Assembly (NCBI GenBank): GCA_900110395.1
Contig: FODP01000015.1
Coordinates: 62,001 to 126,000, forward strand
Source of the DNA: Rhodospirillales bacterium URHD0017
Lineage (GTDB): Bacteria; Pseudomonadota; Alphaproteobacteria; Reyranellales; Reyranellaceae
DNA length: 64,000 nt
Direction of reading: 5' to 3'
Part shown: piece after piece, positions 42,798 to 51,917 of the stretch
Numbering within the stretch: position 1 is the first letter of the stretch
Layout: each line of letters opens with the position of its first letter
Notes under the pieces: model-generated
What the model saw: the letters and a program-made list of their open reading frames with translations, nothing else
Told to the model about the DNA's origin: nothing
The model's database searches: none
Program-made: the position numbers and the translations under genes

Positions 42798-43904
42798 ATG
42801 TGGTGCCGCATCCGCTCGCTGATCGTCAAGGAATTCCTGATGCTGTGGAAGGACCGCAAGAGCCGCTTCGTGCTCCTGGTCCCGCCCATCATCCAGCTGG
42901 TGCTGTTCGCCAATGCCGCGACGTTCGAGGTGCGCGACGTGGCGCTCGGCGTCTGGCAGGAGGACCGCGCCGGGCCGGCGACCGAGCTGGTGCGCCGCTT
43001 CACCGGGTCGGGCACCTTCCGGATCGCCGCCGCCTACGACAATCCGCGCGCCGCCGAGGACGACATCGCCGCCCAGCGCGTCAAGGCGGTGCTGCATGTC
43101 GGCCAGGGCTTCTCGGCCGACATCGCCGCCGGCCGGCCGGCGCGCCTGCAGCTCCTGCTCGACGGCCGGCGCTCCAACAGCGCGTTGATCATCCAGAACT
43201 ACGCCGCCGCCATCATCGAGCGCTTCAATCTCGAGCATATCCCGCCCGGCGCGCGCGGCGCCGGCCTGGAGATCCAGACCCGCGCCTGGTTCAACGCCAA
43301 CTTCGAGAGCCGCTGGTTCATCCTGCCCGGCCTGGCGGTGCTGCTGACCATGGTCGCCACGCTGCTGATCACCGCCCTGTCGGTCGCGCGCGAGCGCGAG
43401 CTCGGCACCTTCGACCAGTTGCTGGTGACGCCGCTCCGGCCGATGGAGATCCTGGTCGGCAAGACCGCGCCCGCCCTGTGCGTGGGCTTCGTGGAGGCCA
43501 ACGTCATCGCCGCCATCGCGGTGGGCGCCTATGGCGTGCCGTTCGTCGGCGACATCCTGCTGTTCGATGCCGGCATCGTGCTGTTCGTGCTGTCGGCGAT
43601 CGGCATCGGGCTGGTGATTTCCTCGATCGCCAAGACCCAGCAGCAGGCGATCCTCGGCGTGTTCCTGCTGCTGTCGCCCTTCACCGTCCTGTCCGGCTTC
43701 ACCACGCCGATCGCCAACATGCCGCAATGGTGCCAGGCGCTGACCTACGTCAACCCCATCCGCTACATGATCGCCCTGTCGCGCGGCGTATTCCTGCAGG
43801 ACCTGACATGGTCGCTGGCCTGGCCGATGTTGTGGCCGATGATGGTGATCGCCGCGGTGACGTTGGGCTACGCCACCTGGCTGTTCGCCCGCAAGCTCCA
43901 GTAG
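42798..43904 (+). CDS. ABC-2 type permease (YbhR-like)
   Basis: Second permease half, 368 aa. It starts MWCRIRSLIVKEFLMLWKDRKSR at ATG 42798, 5 bp after the YbhS-like stop. Same architecture: TM1, periplasmic domain, then five helices with ERELGTFDQLLVTPLRPMEILVGK. The set may export a drug, lipid or cation; it converges on the ceramide genes with only 4 bp between stops, but that does not show a shared function. Confidence 0.9.
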   Translation: MWCRIRSLIVKEFLMLWKDRKSRFVLLVPPIIQLVLFANAATFEVRDVALGVWQEDRAGPATELVRRFTGSGTFRIAAAYDNPRAAEDDIAAQRVKAVLHVGQGFSADIAAGRPARLQLLLDGRRSNSALIIQNYAAAIIERFNLEHIPPGARGAGLEIQTRAWFNANFESRWFILPGLAVLLTMVATLLITALSVARERELGTFDQLLVTPLRPMEILVGKTAPALCVGFVEANVIAAIAVGAYGVPFVGDILLFDAGIVLFVLSAIGIGLVISSIAKTQQQAILGVFLLLSPFTVLSGFTTPIANMPQWCQALTYVNPIRYMIALSRGVFLQDLTWSLAWPMLWPMMVIAAVTLGYATWLFARKLQ

Positions 43905-43908
43905 GCCT

Positions 43909-45132
43909 TCAGCGCGCGCCGGCGGCGCGCAGCTGCTTGTCGGGAAGGACGCCGAACTGGCGGCCGATGCCGGTCATGACCTCGACCATGTGGTCGAGCT
44001 GCTCCTTGGTATGCACGGCGCAGAGCGAGCAGCGCAGCAGCGACACGCCGTTGGGCGTGGCCGGCGGCACGGCGACGTTCACATAGATGCCGGCATCGAG
44101 CATGGCGCGCCAGAAGCCGATGGCGGTCATGCGGTCGGGCAGATGGACGCCCACCACCGGACCATGCTCGGGGCCGAGCGTGAAGCCCTGCGCCTTCAGC
44201 CCGTCGTAGAGCGTGGCAACGTTGTCCCAGAGCTGGGTGCGCAGCTCGGGCCTGGCCTTCACCACGCGCAGCGCCTGGCGCACCGAGGCCACGATCGAGG
44301 GCGGCAGCGAGGCGGTGAACATGTAGGAGCGCACCGTGACGCGCAGGATGTCGAAGTCCGGGTCGTCGGACACGCAGTAGCCGCCGATCGCGCCCAGGGT
44401 CTTGGAGAAGGTGCCGACGATGAAATGACAGTCGTCGAGCACGCCCGCCTTCTCGCACAGGCCGCGGCCGTGCTCACCGAGCGCGCCCAACGAATGGGCC
44501 TCGTCGATCAGGACATAGGCGCCGTATTTCTTGCAGACGTCGACGAACTCGCGCAGCGGGGCGCTGTCGCCCAGCATGGAATAGATGCCTTCCAGCACCA
44601 CGACGCGGTTGCCGGGCTTGTCGCCGAGGCGGCGCAGGCGGGCCTCCAAGCTGGTGGGATCGTTGTGCTTGAAGCGCACGACCTCGGCCTGGGTCATCTT
44701 GCAGGCGTCGTAGATCGAGGCGTGGCTGTCGGCGTCGATCAGCAGGAAGTCGCCCTGGCCGGCCAAGGTCGCGATCACGCCGAGATTGGCCTGGTAGCCG
44801 GTCGTGAAGACCATGCAGTGCTTCTTGCCGTAGAACTCGGCGATCTCCTTCTCGAGCGCCACGTGCTCGGAGTAGCTGCCGTTGGCGATGCGCGAGCCGG
44901 TCGTGCCGGTACCCTCGGCACGGATCGCCTCGATGGCGGCCTCCATGCAGGAGGGATCGAAGGTCAGGCCGAAGTAGTTGTTGGTGCCGACCAGCAGCGT
45001 CTCGCGGCCGTTGATGATCGCCTTGGTCGGCGACAGCACGCGCTCCATGCGGATCTGGAACGGGTCGTAGCCGGTCGTGCGGACGTCGCGATACGCCTCG
45101 AGCAAGCCGGCATGGCGGTCGAAGAGACCCAT
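43909..45132 (-). CDS. spt: Serine palmitoyltransferase
   Basis: Condenses serine with an acyl thioester to 3-ketosphinganine (PLP, cytoplasm). The 407-aa alpha-oxoamine synthase has LLVGTNNYFGLTFDP, GTGTTGSRIANGSY, DADSHASIYDAC, DEAHSLGALGEHGRG and the PLP lysine in GTFSKTLGAIGGYC. ATG 45132 (MGLFDRHAGLLEAYRDV) fits bacterial SPT. It follows the acyl-carrier-protein gene by 4 bp and is last in aasR-cerR-acp-spt. Could in principle be another AOS enzyme (KBL, ALAS, BioF), but gene context decides for SPT. Confidence 0.9.
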   Translation of the reverse strand: MGLFDRHAGLLEAYRDVRTTGYDPFQIRMERVLSPTKAIINGRETLLVGTNNYFGLTFDPSCMEAAIEAIRAEGTGTTGSRIANGSYSEHVALEKEIAEFYGKKHCMVFTTGYQANLGVIATLAGQGDFLLIDADSHASIYDACKMTQAEVVRFKHNDPTSLEARLRRLGDKPGNRVVVLEGIYSMLGDSAPLREFVDVCKKYGAYVLIDEAHSLGALGEHGRGLCEKAGVLDDCHFIVGTFSKTLGAIGGYCVSDDPDFDILRVTVRSYMFTASLPPSIVASVRQALRVVKARPELRTQLWDNVATLYDGLKAQGFTLGPEHGPVVGVHLPDRMTAIGFWRAMLDAGIYVNVAVPPATPNGVSLLRCSLCAVHTKEQLDHMVEVMTGIGRQFGVLPDKQLRAAGAR

Positions 45133-45136
45133 GTGA

Positions 45137-45487
45137 CTAGGCCTGGGTGCGGAGGTCCCGGATCGTGTCGGCGAGTTGGTCGACGGTATGGATCTCGGCA
45201 ATGACGCTCATCGGAATCGAGACGTCGAAGCGGTCCTCGAGTTCCATGACCATGTCCATGATCGCCAGCGAATCGATGGTGAGGTCCTTGGCGATCACCG
45301 TCTCGCCCGTGATCGGCTTTTCGCCGGTCTGGTAGGGTTCGAGATGGGCGCAGATCTCCGAAATCACCTCGGCCCGCGAAATGCCGCGCGTCAGGGTGAG
45401 GGTATCGGCGATGCCGTCGTTTTCGACGGTCAATTGGTGTGCGGTGCGCAAAAGCGGCTCCAAGGGTCTCGGGGTAAGACAACGCAT
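45137..45487 (-). CDS. Acyl carrier protein of the ceramide cluster
   Basis: The 116-aa protein has the phosphopantetheine site in KDLTIDSLAIMDMVMELEDRFDVSIP (DSL serine). It carries the fatty acyl chain from the acyl-ACP synthetase to SPT, as the dedicated ACP does in Caulobacter. The N-terminus is longer than a typical ACP (about 35 residues before the first helix); ATG 45487 is the most upstream ATG in the coding-like region, and a later start is possible. Confidence 0.85.
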   Translation of the reverse strand: MRCLTPRPLEPLLRTAHQLTVENDGIADTLTLTRGISRAEVISEICAHLEPYQTGEKPITGETVIAKDLTIDSLAIMDMVMELEDRFDVSIPMSVIAEIHTVDQLADTIRDLRTQA

Positions 45488-45539
45488 GAGTGCCAGAAAG
45501 GGCGATTCCTTGTGAAATGACAATTTGTTACGCCGTATT

Positions 45540-46475
45540 TCACAAGCTCTGGAGCCATCCCTGCCGCCGGTACCACAAGATCGTCTCGGCGAAGCCGGTT
45601 GCCAGATCGAAGCGCGGACGGAACCCCAGCGCCGCGGCAAGCCGCCGATCGTGGGTCGTCCAGTCGCTATGAAAAATTTCGTTTACCTTGCCCGGCGTGA
45701 GGATCTGCACGGAACCGCCCAGCGAATGGCCGATCGCATTGACCCGGGCGATGGTCGCCATGACCGCGCGCGGCACGGCGAGCGACAAGGGCGTGCGACC
45801 GAGCGCGCGGCCGGCAGCGTCGGCCATGTCGCGGTAGGTGTAGCCGCCTTCCTTGCCGTCATCGATTTCGTAGGTCGAAGGGGACGACGGCTGGTCGAGG
45901 GCAAGGGCCAGCGCCTCGGCGAGGTCGGCGACATGGATCAGCGACAGCCGGGCACCGGCCACCTTGGGCCGCGGTGCAAGACCGCGGGCGACAGCCTTGA
46001 AGTAGGCCAGGGTCTCGCGGTCGCCAGGCCCGTAGACCGCCGGTGCACGCACCGTGAGCCAAGGTCCCGATCGACCGGCGACCACCTCCTCCGCCGCGCG
46101 CTTGCTGGCGGCATAGGACGAGAGCTGCGGCTCGCGCGCCGCCAGTGACGACAGAAGAAGGAACCGGGCTTCGGGGGCGAGCGCCGACAACAGCGCCGTG
46201 CCGTCGCGGTTGACGGCCATGAAGTCGGACGGCTGGCGCGCCTTTATGAGGCCGGCGGCGTGGACGACGGCATCGGCGCCGTCGACCAGGCGTTTGAGCG
46301 CGGCCTGGTCCGAAAGCTCGCCCAAAACCATGTCGGCGGCGACACCCTCGAGCGACGGCAGCGGCGACCAGCGGCGCACCAGGAGGCGGAGCTTGAAGCC
46401 GCGACGGGCAAGGGCGGCAACGAGATGAGAGCCGACGAAACCGGTGACGCCGGTCACTGCGACCCGTTTGCTCAT
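45540..46475 (-). CDS. cerR: NAD(P)-dependent epimerase/reductase, CerR-like (3-ketoceramide reductase)
   Basis: The 311-aa extended SDR has GVTGFVGSHLVAALARRGF (cofactor motif), LLLSSLAAREPQLSSYAASKRAAEE (YxxxK) and VRAPAVYGPGDRETL. In Caulobacter the corresponding gene CerR reduces the keto group of 3-ketoceramide. ATG 46475 is 10 bp after the acyl-ACP synthetase stop. Identification relies on gene order more than on sequence. Confidence 0.85.
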   Translation of the reverse strand: MSKRVAVTGVTGFVGSHLVAALARRGFKLRLLVRRWSPLPSLEGVAADMVLGELSDQAALKRLVDGADAVVHAAGLIKARQPSDFMAVNRDGTALLSALAPEARFLLLSSLAAREPQLSSYAASKRAAEEVVAGRSGPWLTVRAPAVYGPGDRETLAYFKAVARGLAPRPKVAGARLSLIHVADLAEALALALDQPSSPSTYEIDDGKEGGYTYRDMADAAGRALGRTPLSLAVPRAVMATIARVNAIGHSLGGSVQILTPGKVNEIFHSDWTTHDRRLAAALGFRPRFDLATGFAETILWYRRQGWLQSL

Positions 46476-46485
46476 CGGGGCTTTG

Positions 46486-48201
46486 TCACGCCGCGGCGGT
46501 CTTGTCCGCGCCTTTGGGGGGCGCGTACAGGCCGGCCAGGTAGTTGGCCTTGGCGCGCGAGCGCGAGAGTTTGCCCGACGAGGTGGTCGGCAGGCCCATC
46601 GACGGCGGCACCAGCACGACGTCGCAGTCGACGGCGATCGCCTCGCGCACCGCCTGCGCAACATCGCTGGCCAGCGTCTGGCGGCCCTCCTCGCCCGACA
46701 CGCGAGCCAGCACCGCGACGACGACACGCTCGCCGCCATCTTCGCTGTCTGGGCCGTCGACCGAGAAGGCCACCGAATCGCCATTCTTGACGACGCGGCG
46801 CGTCTCGATCGCCCATTCGATGTCCTGCGGCCAGATGTTGCGGCCGTTGACGATGATCAGGTCCTTGGCGCGGCCGGTGACGACCACTTCGCCGTCGAGC
46901 GTGTAGCCGAGATCGCCGGTGTCGAGCCAACCGTCCACAAGCACCTCGCGCGAGGCTTCGGGCTCGCCGTAGTAGCCCGGCATGACGCTGGGACCGGCGA
47001 CGAAGATGCGGCCGACTTCCCGCTCGCCTAGCACCTGGCCGGCTTCGTCGCGCACTTCCAGGCGATGGCCCGGCAGCACCTTGCCGCACAGCACGAAGCG
47101 GCGGGTCCGGCGGCCGCCGTCGGTCGTCATGGTGTCGGTGCGTACGCCGGTGCCGTGCGGACTGAACGTGATGGCGAGGCAGACCTCGGCCATGCCGTAG
47201 CTCGGGATGAAGGCCTTGCGGTCAAAACCGCTCTTCTCGAACGTCGTGGCGAAGCGGTCGAGCACGTCGGGACGGATCATGTCGCCGCCGATGCCGGCAT
47301 GGCGCCAGCACGACAGGTCGAGATCGTCCGGCTGGTTGGATGCGCGGCGCGTGGCGAGGTCGTAGCCGAAGCTCGGGCTGTAGGCGATGGTGCCGCGATT
47401 CTTCGAGATGAGGTTCAGCCACTGCGTCGGCCGGCGCGCGAAGTCGCGCGGCGTCAGGTAGTCGAGCGAGAGCTGGGTCGAGAGCGGCGCCATCAAGAAG
47501 CCGATCAGGCCCATGTCGTGATAGAGCGGCAGCCAGCTCGCGGCGCGATCGCCCGGCACGACCTCCAGGCCGGCCGGCCCGGTGATGCCGGCGAGGTTGG
47601 CCATCAGCGCGGCCTGGGTGATCTGCACGCCGTGCGGATGGCGCGTGCTGCCCGACGAGAACTGGATGTAGCAAAGGTCGGCCGGGCCGAGCGGACGCAG
47701 GGCGACCTGCTTCTCCGGCAGCGCGTCGACCACCGACATCCCACCGTGCAGCCGCACCGCCGGGAACTGGCCGGCGGCGTCGGCCAGGAAGCCCGCCAGG
47801 TCTTCGATGCCGATGGCTGCCACCGCACCCGAGGCCGCGAGCTGGCGGCGCAGCTGGTCGAGATAGGCGTCCTTGCCGCCGATGCCGACCGGCACCGACA
47901 CCGGCACCGGCAGCAGCCCGGCATACTGCGCGCCGAAGAAGGCATCGAAGAAACCCGGCCAGGTGTCCGCCGTAACAAGAATGCGCTCGCCGGGTGCGAA
48001 CCCCGCGCCGATCAGGCGGCGCGCCGTCACCTGGGCGCGCTCGCGGATCTCGCGCCACGGCAAGGCCGAGAGAATCTCACCCCGGACACTATAAAAGGTG
48101 ACCCCGGTTTGCCCTTGGGCGGCATAGTCCAGCATCTCGGGCACCGAGCGAAAATCGGCGCGCCGCAAGGCTAGCTGCAAATTGCGGGTGGGCAGGGTCA
48201 T
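46486..48201 (-). CDS. Fatty acyl-AMP ligase / acyl-ACP synthetase (AasR-like)
   Basis: Activates a fatty acid as acyl-AMP and loads it on the cluster's ACP. The 571-aa ANL enzyme has YIQFSSGSTRHPHGV (P-loop), SWLPLYHDMGLIGFL, PSYGMAEVCLAITF, DGWLDTGDLGYTLDGEVVVTGRAKDLIIVNGRN, and a C-terminal SSGKLSRSRAKANYLAG with the catalytic lysine. The FAAL-like layout and position match Caulobacter aasR. First gene of the ceramide operon; ATG 48201. Upstream is a palindromic repeat with a homopolymer. Confidence 0.9.
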   Translation of the reverse strand: MTLPTRNLQLALRRADFRSVPEMLDYAAQGQTGVTFYSVRGEILSALPWREIRERAQVTARRLIGAGFAPGERILVTADTWPGFFDAFFGAQYAGLLPVPVSVPVGIGGKDAYLDQLRRQLAASGAVAAIGIEDLAGFLADAAGQFPAVRLHGGMSVVDALPEKQVALRPLGPADLCYIQFSSGSTRHPHGVQITQAALMANLAGITGPAGLEVVPGDRAASWLPLYHDMGLIGFLMAPLSTQLSLDYLTPRDFARRPTQWLNLISKNRGTIAYSPSFGYDLATRRASNQPDDLDLSCWRHAGIGGDMIRPDVLDRFATTFEKSGFDRKAFIPSYGMAEVCLAITFSPHGTGVRTDTMTTDGGRRTRRFVLCGKVLPGHRLEVRDEAGQVLGEREVGRIFVAGPSVMPGYYGEPEASREVLVDGWLDTGDLGYTLDGEVVVTGRAKDLIIVNGRNIWPQDIEWAIETRRVVKNGDSVAFSVDGPDSEDGGERVVVAVLARVSGEEGRQTLASDVAQAVREAIAVDCDVVLVPPSMGLPTTSSGKLSRSRAKANYLAGLYAPPKGADKTAAA

Positions 48202-48219
48202 GGAAGGGCGGTCTCCTAG

Positions 48220-48402
48220 CTCATGTTCCTCTCCCCCGCTAGGGGGAGAGGTTAGGTGAGGGGGCGGCAAAAGCTCGTGCATTTCCCCCCCCCCCCCCCC
48301 CCCCCCCCCCCGGGGGGGGGGGGGGTGGGGGGGGGGGGCGGCAAAAGCTCGTGCATTCCCCCTCACCCAACCTCTCCCCCTAGCGGGGGAGAGGAGCTTG
48401 AG
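48220..48402. repeat. Palindromic repeat, family A copy 3, with duplicated spacer and homopolymer
   Basis: Left arm CTCATGTTCCTCTCCCCCG... and right arm ...GGGGGAGAGGAGCTTGAG as in the other copies. The spacer CGGCAAAAGCTCGTGCATT occurs twice (48265-48283 and 48339-48357), separated by 27 C, 14 G, one T and 12 G. The C-run and G-run are themselves complementary. Elements 1 and 2 lack any such tract. Confidence 0.85.
48285..48338. repeat. Homopolymer tract C27-G14-T-G12
   Basis: Twenty-seven consecutive C (48285-48311), then fourteen G, one T (48326) and twelve G. No coding role. It may be an assembly or sequencing artefact at a hairpin, or a real slippage product. Confidence 0.95.
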
Positions 48403-48420
48403 GGCCGCGATTGGGCCAAG

Positions 48421-48449
48421 TTGACACACCTCCACCCCGGTAAGATAGT
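48421..48449 (+). promoter_or_regulatory. Sigma-70-like promoter of argD
   Basis: TTGACA (48421-48426) with 17-nt spacing to GATAGT (48444-48449). A perfect -35 box and a 4/6 -10 box. Transcription would start near 48457, about 70 nt before the argD start. Confidence 0.55.
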
Positions 48450-48528
48450 GCCCGGCCCCGCTCAACCTCGGTAAATCCGTCACGGAGCCGAGGCCGAAGA
48501 GCGGGTCATTTCTTTTGTGGAGGGTCTC

Positions 48529-49737
48529 GTGATTACGGCTGTGATGCCGACGTACGGTCGCAAGGACGTCGTGTTCGAACGCGGAGAGGGCAACTATCTC
48601 TACGCGGCGGACGGCCGACGTTACTTGGACTTTACCTCCGGCATCGCCGTGAACGCGCTGGGCCACTGCCATCCCACGCTGGTCAAGGCACTGACCGAGC
48701 AGGGCCAGAAGCTGTGGCACACCTCCAACCTGTTCCGCGTCGGCAACGGCGAGAAGCTGGCCCAGCGGCTGGTCGAGAACTCGTTCGCCGACACCATGTT
48801 CTTCTGCAACTCGGGGGCCGAGGCGATCGAGGGCGGCATCAAGCTGATACGCAAGTACCAGTTCATGAACGGCCACCCCAAGCGCTACAAGATCATCTGC
48901 TTCCAGGCGGCGTTCCACGGCCGCCTCCTGAACGCGCTCGCCGCCACCGGCAACGAGAAGTACCTCGAGGGCTTCGGCCCGCCGGCGCCCGGCTACAAGC
49001 ACGCGCCGCTCAACAACACCAACGTCGTGCGCGACATGGTCGACGACGAGACCGCCGGCATCCTGGTCGAGCCGATCCAGGGCGAAGGCGGCATCCGCGC
49101 CACGACCACGCAGTTCCTCAAGGACCTGCGCGCGATCTGCGACGAGTTCGGCCTGCTGCTGTTCTACGACGAGATCCACACGGGTTTCGGCCGTACCGGC
49201 AAGATGTGGGGCTACGACTGGTCGGGCGTGAAGCCCGATGTCGCGGCGATCGCCAAGGGCATGGGCGGCGGCTTCCCGATCGGCGCCTTCATGGCGACCG
49301 AGAAGGCGGCGGTCGGCATGGTGCCGGGTACGCACGGCTCGACCTACGGCGGCAATCCGCTGGCGACGGGCGTGGCCAATGCGGTGCTCGACGAGATCCT
49401 CAAGCCCGGCTTCATCGACGCCGTGCGTGAGAAGGGTGAGTACCTCAAGGGCCAGCTCGAGGGCCTCGTGAAGAAGCATCCCAAGGTCTATGTCGAGCAG
49501 CGCGGCATGGGCTTCCTGCAGGGCATCCAGTGCACCCCGGCCGTGCCGGCGGGCGACATGGTGAACCGCCTGCAGTCGCTCGGCATGCTGGTGCCGCCGG
49601 CGGGTGAGAACGTGATCCGCGTCTTCCCGGCGCTGATTGCCGACAAGGCGGCGATCGACGAGGGCATCGACATCCTGAGCAAGGCCGCGCAGTCGTTCGA
49701 GGCCGCACTTCAAGGTGTAACCAGGGCCGCAGAGTAG
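48529..49737 (+). CDS. argD: Acetylornithine aminotransferase
   Basis: Class III PLP aminotransferase of arginine synthesis, about 402 aa. It has MPTYGRKDVVFERGEGNYLYAADGRRYLDFTSGIAVNALGH, FFCNSGAEAIEGGIKLIRKY, LLLFYDEIHTGFGRTGKMW and the PLP lysine in AAIAKGMGGGFPIGAF. GTG 48529 lies 4 nt after GGAGGG; GTG 48517 (in frame) and ATG 48544 are alternatives. Next in line is argF (3 bp). Confidence 0.93.
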   Translation: MITAVMPTYGRKDVVFERGEGNYLYAADGRRYLDFTSGIAVNALGHCHPTLVKALTEQGQKLWHTSNLFRVGNGEKLAQRLVENSFADTMFFCNSGAEAIEGGIKLIRKYQFMNGHPKRYKIICFQAAFHGRLLNALAATGNEKYLEGFGPPAPGYKHAPLNNTNVVRDMVDDETAGILVEPIQGEGGIRATTTQFLKDLRAICDEFGLLLFYDEIHTGFGRTGKMWGYDWSGVKPDVAAIAKGMGGGFPIGAFMATEKAAVGMVPGTHGSTYGGNPLATGVANAVLDEILKPGFIDAVREKGEYLKGQLEGLVKKHPKVYVEQRGMGFLQGIQCTPAVPAGDMVNRLQSLGMLVPPAGENVIRVFPALIADKAAIDEGIDILSKAAQSFEAALQGVTRAAE

Positions 49738-49740
49738 GCC

Positions 49741-50667
49741 ATGTTGACGCCGAAACATTTCCTCGACCTCGACCAGGTCGATCCGAAGACGCTTCGCCAG
49801 ATCCTCGATCACGGCAAGGCGATGAAGAAGGCGCGCTCCAACGGCGGTCACGACAAGCCGTTGGGCGGCAAGACGCTCGCCATGATCTTCGAGAAGCCCT
49901 CGACACGCACCCGCGTGTCGTTCGAGGTCGGCATGCGCGAGCTCGGCGGCCAGACGATCATGCTGGGCCGTACCGACACCCAGCTCGGCCGCGGCGAGAC
50001 CATCGCCGACACCGCGCGCGTGCTCAGCCGCTACGTCGACATCATCATGATGCGCACGACGGTCGAGGAGAAGCTCCTCGAGATGGCGAAGTACGCGACC
50101 GTGCCGGTGATCAACGGGCTCACCGACAAGACGCACCCGTGCCAGCTGATGGCTGACGTGATGACCTTCGAGGAGCATCGCGGCGACATCCAGGGCAAGG
50201 CAATCGCCTGGTCGGGCGACGGCAACAACATGGCGACAAGCTGGATCCACGCCGCCGTGCAGTTCGACTTCGAGCTGCGCGTGGCCTGCCCGCCCGAGCT
50301 CAAGCCGCCGGCCGACGTGCTGGCGTGGGCCGAGAAGTCGAAGGGCCAGATCACCATCGGCCACGACCCCGAGTCGATCGTGCGCGGCGCCGACTGCGTC
50401 GTCACCGATACCTGGGTGTCGATGGGCGATGAGGATCCCGACAGCCCGGGCGCCGCACGACGACACAACCTGCTGCGCGGCTACCAGGTCGACAAGCACC
50501 TGATGGCGCAGGCCAAGAAGGACGCGATCTTCATGCACTGCCTGCCGGCGCATCGCGGCGAGGAAGTCACGATCGACGTGATCGACGGGCCGCAGTCGGT
50601 GGTGTTCGACGAGGCGGAGAACCGCCTGCACGCGCAGAAATCCATCCTCGCCTGGTGTCTTTCCTGA
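49741..50667 (+). CDS. argF: Ornithine carbamoyltransferase
   Basis: Joins carbamoyl phosphate and ornithine to citrulline. The 308-aa protein has [16 protein letters not shown] (carbamoyl phosphate site, STRT), [28 protein letters not shown]-type SMG loop and [14 protein letters not shown] (ornithine site HCLPA). It overlaps hslO (TGATG). Confidence 0.96.
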   Translation: MLTPKHFLDLDQVDPKTLRQILDHGKAMKKARSNGGHDKPLGGKTLAMIFEKPSTRTRVSFEVGMRELGGQTIMLGRTDTQLGRGETIADTARVLSRYVDIIMMRTTVEEKLLEMAKYATVPVINGLTDKTHPCQLMADVMTFEEHRGDIQGKAIAWSGDGNNMATSWIHAAVQFDFELRVACPPELKPPADVLAWAEKSKGQITIGHDPESIVRGADCVVTDTWVSMGDEDPDSPGAARRHNLLRGYQVDKHLMAQAKKDAIFMHCLPAHRGEEVTIDVIDGPQSVVFDEAENRLHAQKSILAWCLS

Positions 50668-51659
50668 TGGCCTCGTCGGAAGACCCCCGCTCTTCCGACG
50701 ACAGGTCCGCGCAAGATGGCGCCCTGCCCTTCCAGCTCGATGCGCTGGGCGTGCGTGGCCGGCTGGTTCGGCTCGGACCTTCATTGGACGCAATCATCGA
50801 GCGCCACGGCTATCCCTTGGCCGTGGCGCGGCCGCTCGCCGAGGCGATGGTGCTGTGTGCGGCCCTGGCGACGTCGCTTAAATACGACGGCATCTTCACC
50901 TTGCAGATCTCGGGCGACGGGCCGATCAGGTTGCTTGTCACCGACCTCACCACCGACGGCGCGCTGCGCGGCTATGCGCAGTTCGATTCCTGGAAGCTCG
51001 CCGTGGCCTTGGGGGCGGGCAACAATGGCATACCGCAGGGGGGCGACGCGCCGGAAGGCTATGTGCCGAAACTGTTCGGCCGCGGCCGCCTCGCCTTCAC
51101 CGTCGACCAGGGCCAGCACACCCAGCGCTACCAGGGCGTGGTGCCACTCGAAGGCGCGACCTTGGCCGACTGCGCCCACACCTATTTCCGCCAGTCCGAG
51201 CAGTTGCCGACCGGCATCAAGATCGCGGCACGACGCACCAGCGAGAACGGGACGCACCATTGGCGCGCTTCGGCGCTGATGGTGCAGCAGATGCCGGAGT
51301 TCGATGCCGGCCGCATCGACGTCGACCGCGAGCAGCGCGAGGACGACTGGCGCAAGGCCGTGATCCTGATGGCCTCGGCGACCGAGGCCGAGATGCTCGA
51401 TCCGAATCTGCCGGCGATGACCCTGCTGCACCGCCTGTTCCACGCCGAGCAGGCCCGCCTGTTCGCCCGCCGGCCCTTCGTCGCGCGCTGCCGCTGCAGC
51501 CGCGAACGCATCGACCGCGTCCTGCGCTCGATCAAGCGCGAGGAGCTCGACGACCTGCGCGACAAGAACGGCCGCGTCGCGGTGAAGTGCGAGTTCTGCT
51601 CGACCGAGTACACCTACGACGACGGCGACCTCGACCGGATCTACGCCTCGGCAGCGTGA
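50667..51659 (+). CDS. hslO: Redox-regulated chaperone Hsp33
   Basis: Holdase chaperone activated by disulfide formation, 330 aa. The C-terminal zinc switch has CRCSRERI and VKCEFCSTEY (CxC...CxxC) complete. N-terminal core: LCAALATSLKYDGIFTLQISGDGPIRLLVTDL and GRGRLAFTVDQG. Start ATG 50667 overlaps the argF stop (TGATG). The argD-argF-hslO order is common in alphaproteobacteria. Confidence 0.95.
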   Translation: MASSEDPRSSDDRSAQDGALPFQLDALGVRGRLVRLGPSLDAIIERHGYPLAVARPLAEAMVLCAALATSLKYDGIFTLQISGDGPIRLLVTDLTTDGALRGYAQFDSWKLAVALGAGNNGIPQGGDAPEGYVPKLFGRGRLAFTVDQGQHTQRYQGVVPLEGATLADCAHTYFRQSEQLPTGIKIAARRTSENGTHHWRASALMVQQMPEFDAGRIDVDREQREDDWRKAVILMASATEAEMLDPNLPAMTLLHRLFHAEQARLFARRPFVARCRCSRERIDRVLRSIKREELDDLRDKNGRVAVKCEFCSTEYTYDDGDLDRIYASAA

Positions 51660-51917
51660 GCGACCCGGCGCCGGGTTTGCGCAGTTTCCGCAGTTTGCGC
51701 TACCCCCTCCGCCCGGCGCGACGGGCGATGAGCCGTGGCCGACCAGACGAGTATCGGTATTGCCGTCGAGCGGTGATGCCACGCGCATTGGTGTGAGAGC
51801 CTGTGTAGACGTCATGGCGCTGCCCCGTCGCAGCGCGGTGACCGTCGCCAACCAGTATGAGCGCCGCGTCCGGGAGTGTCAATAACTAAAGTAACTGGCC
51901 GAGCACCCAAGTATTGA

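Noticed and set aside
46486-50793. Single 1,435-codon minus-strand reading frame
   Set aside because: Only 46486-48201 shows family homology; the rest is antisense to argD and argF and crosses the homopolymer. High GC creates long empty frames.
51660-51917. Possible small gene or RNA between hslO and the LLM oxidoreductase
   Set aside because: Only a 14-bp GC palindrome (51663-51676) after hslO and no frame with a ribosome site; I see nothing else in it.
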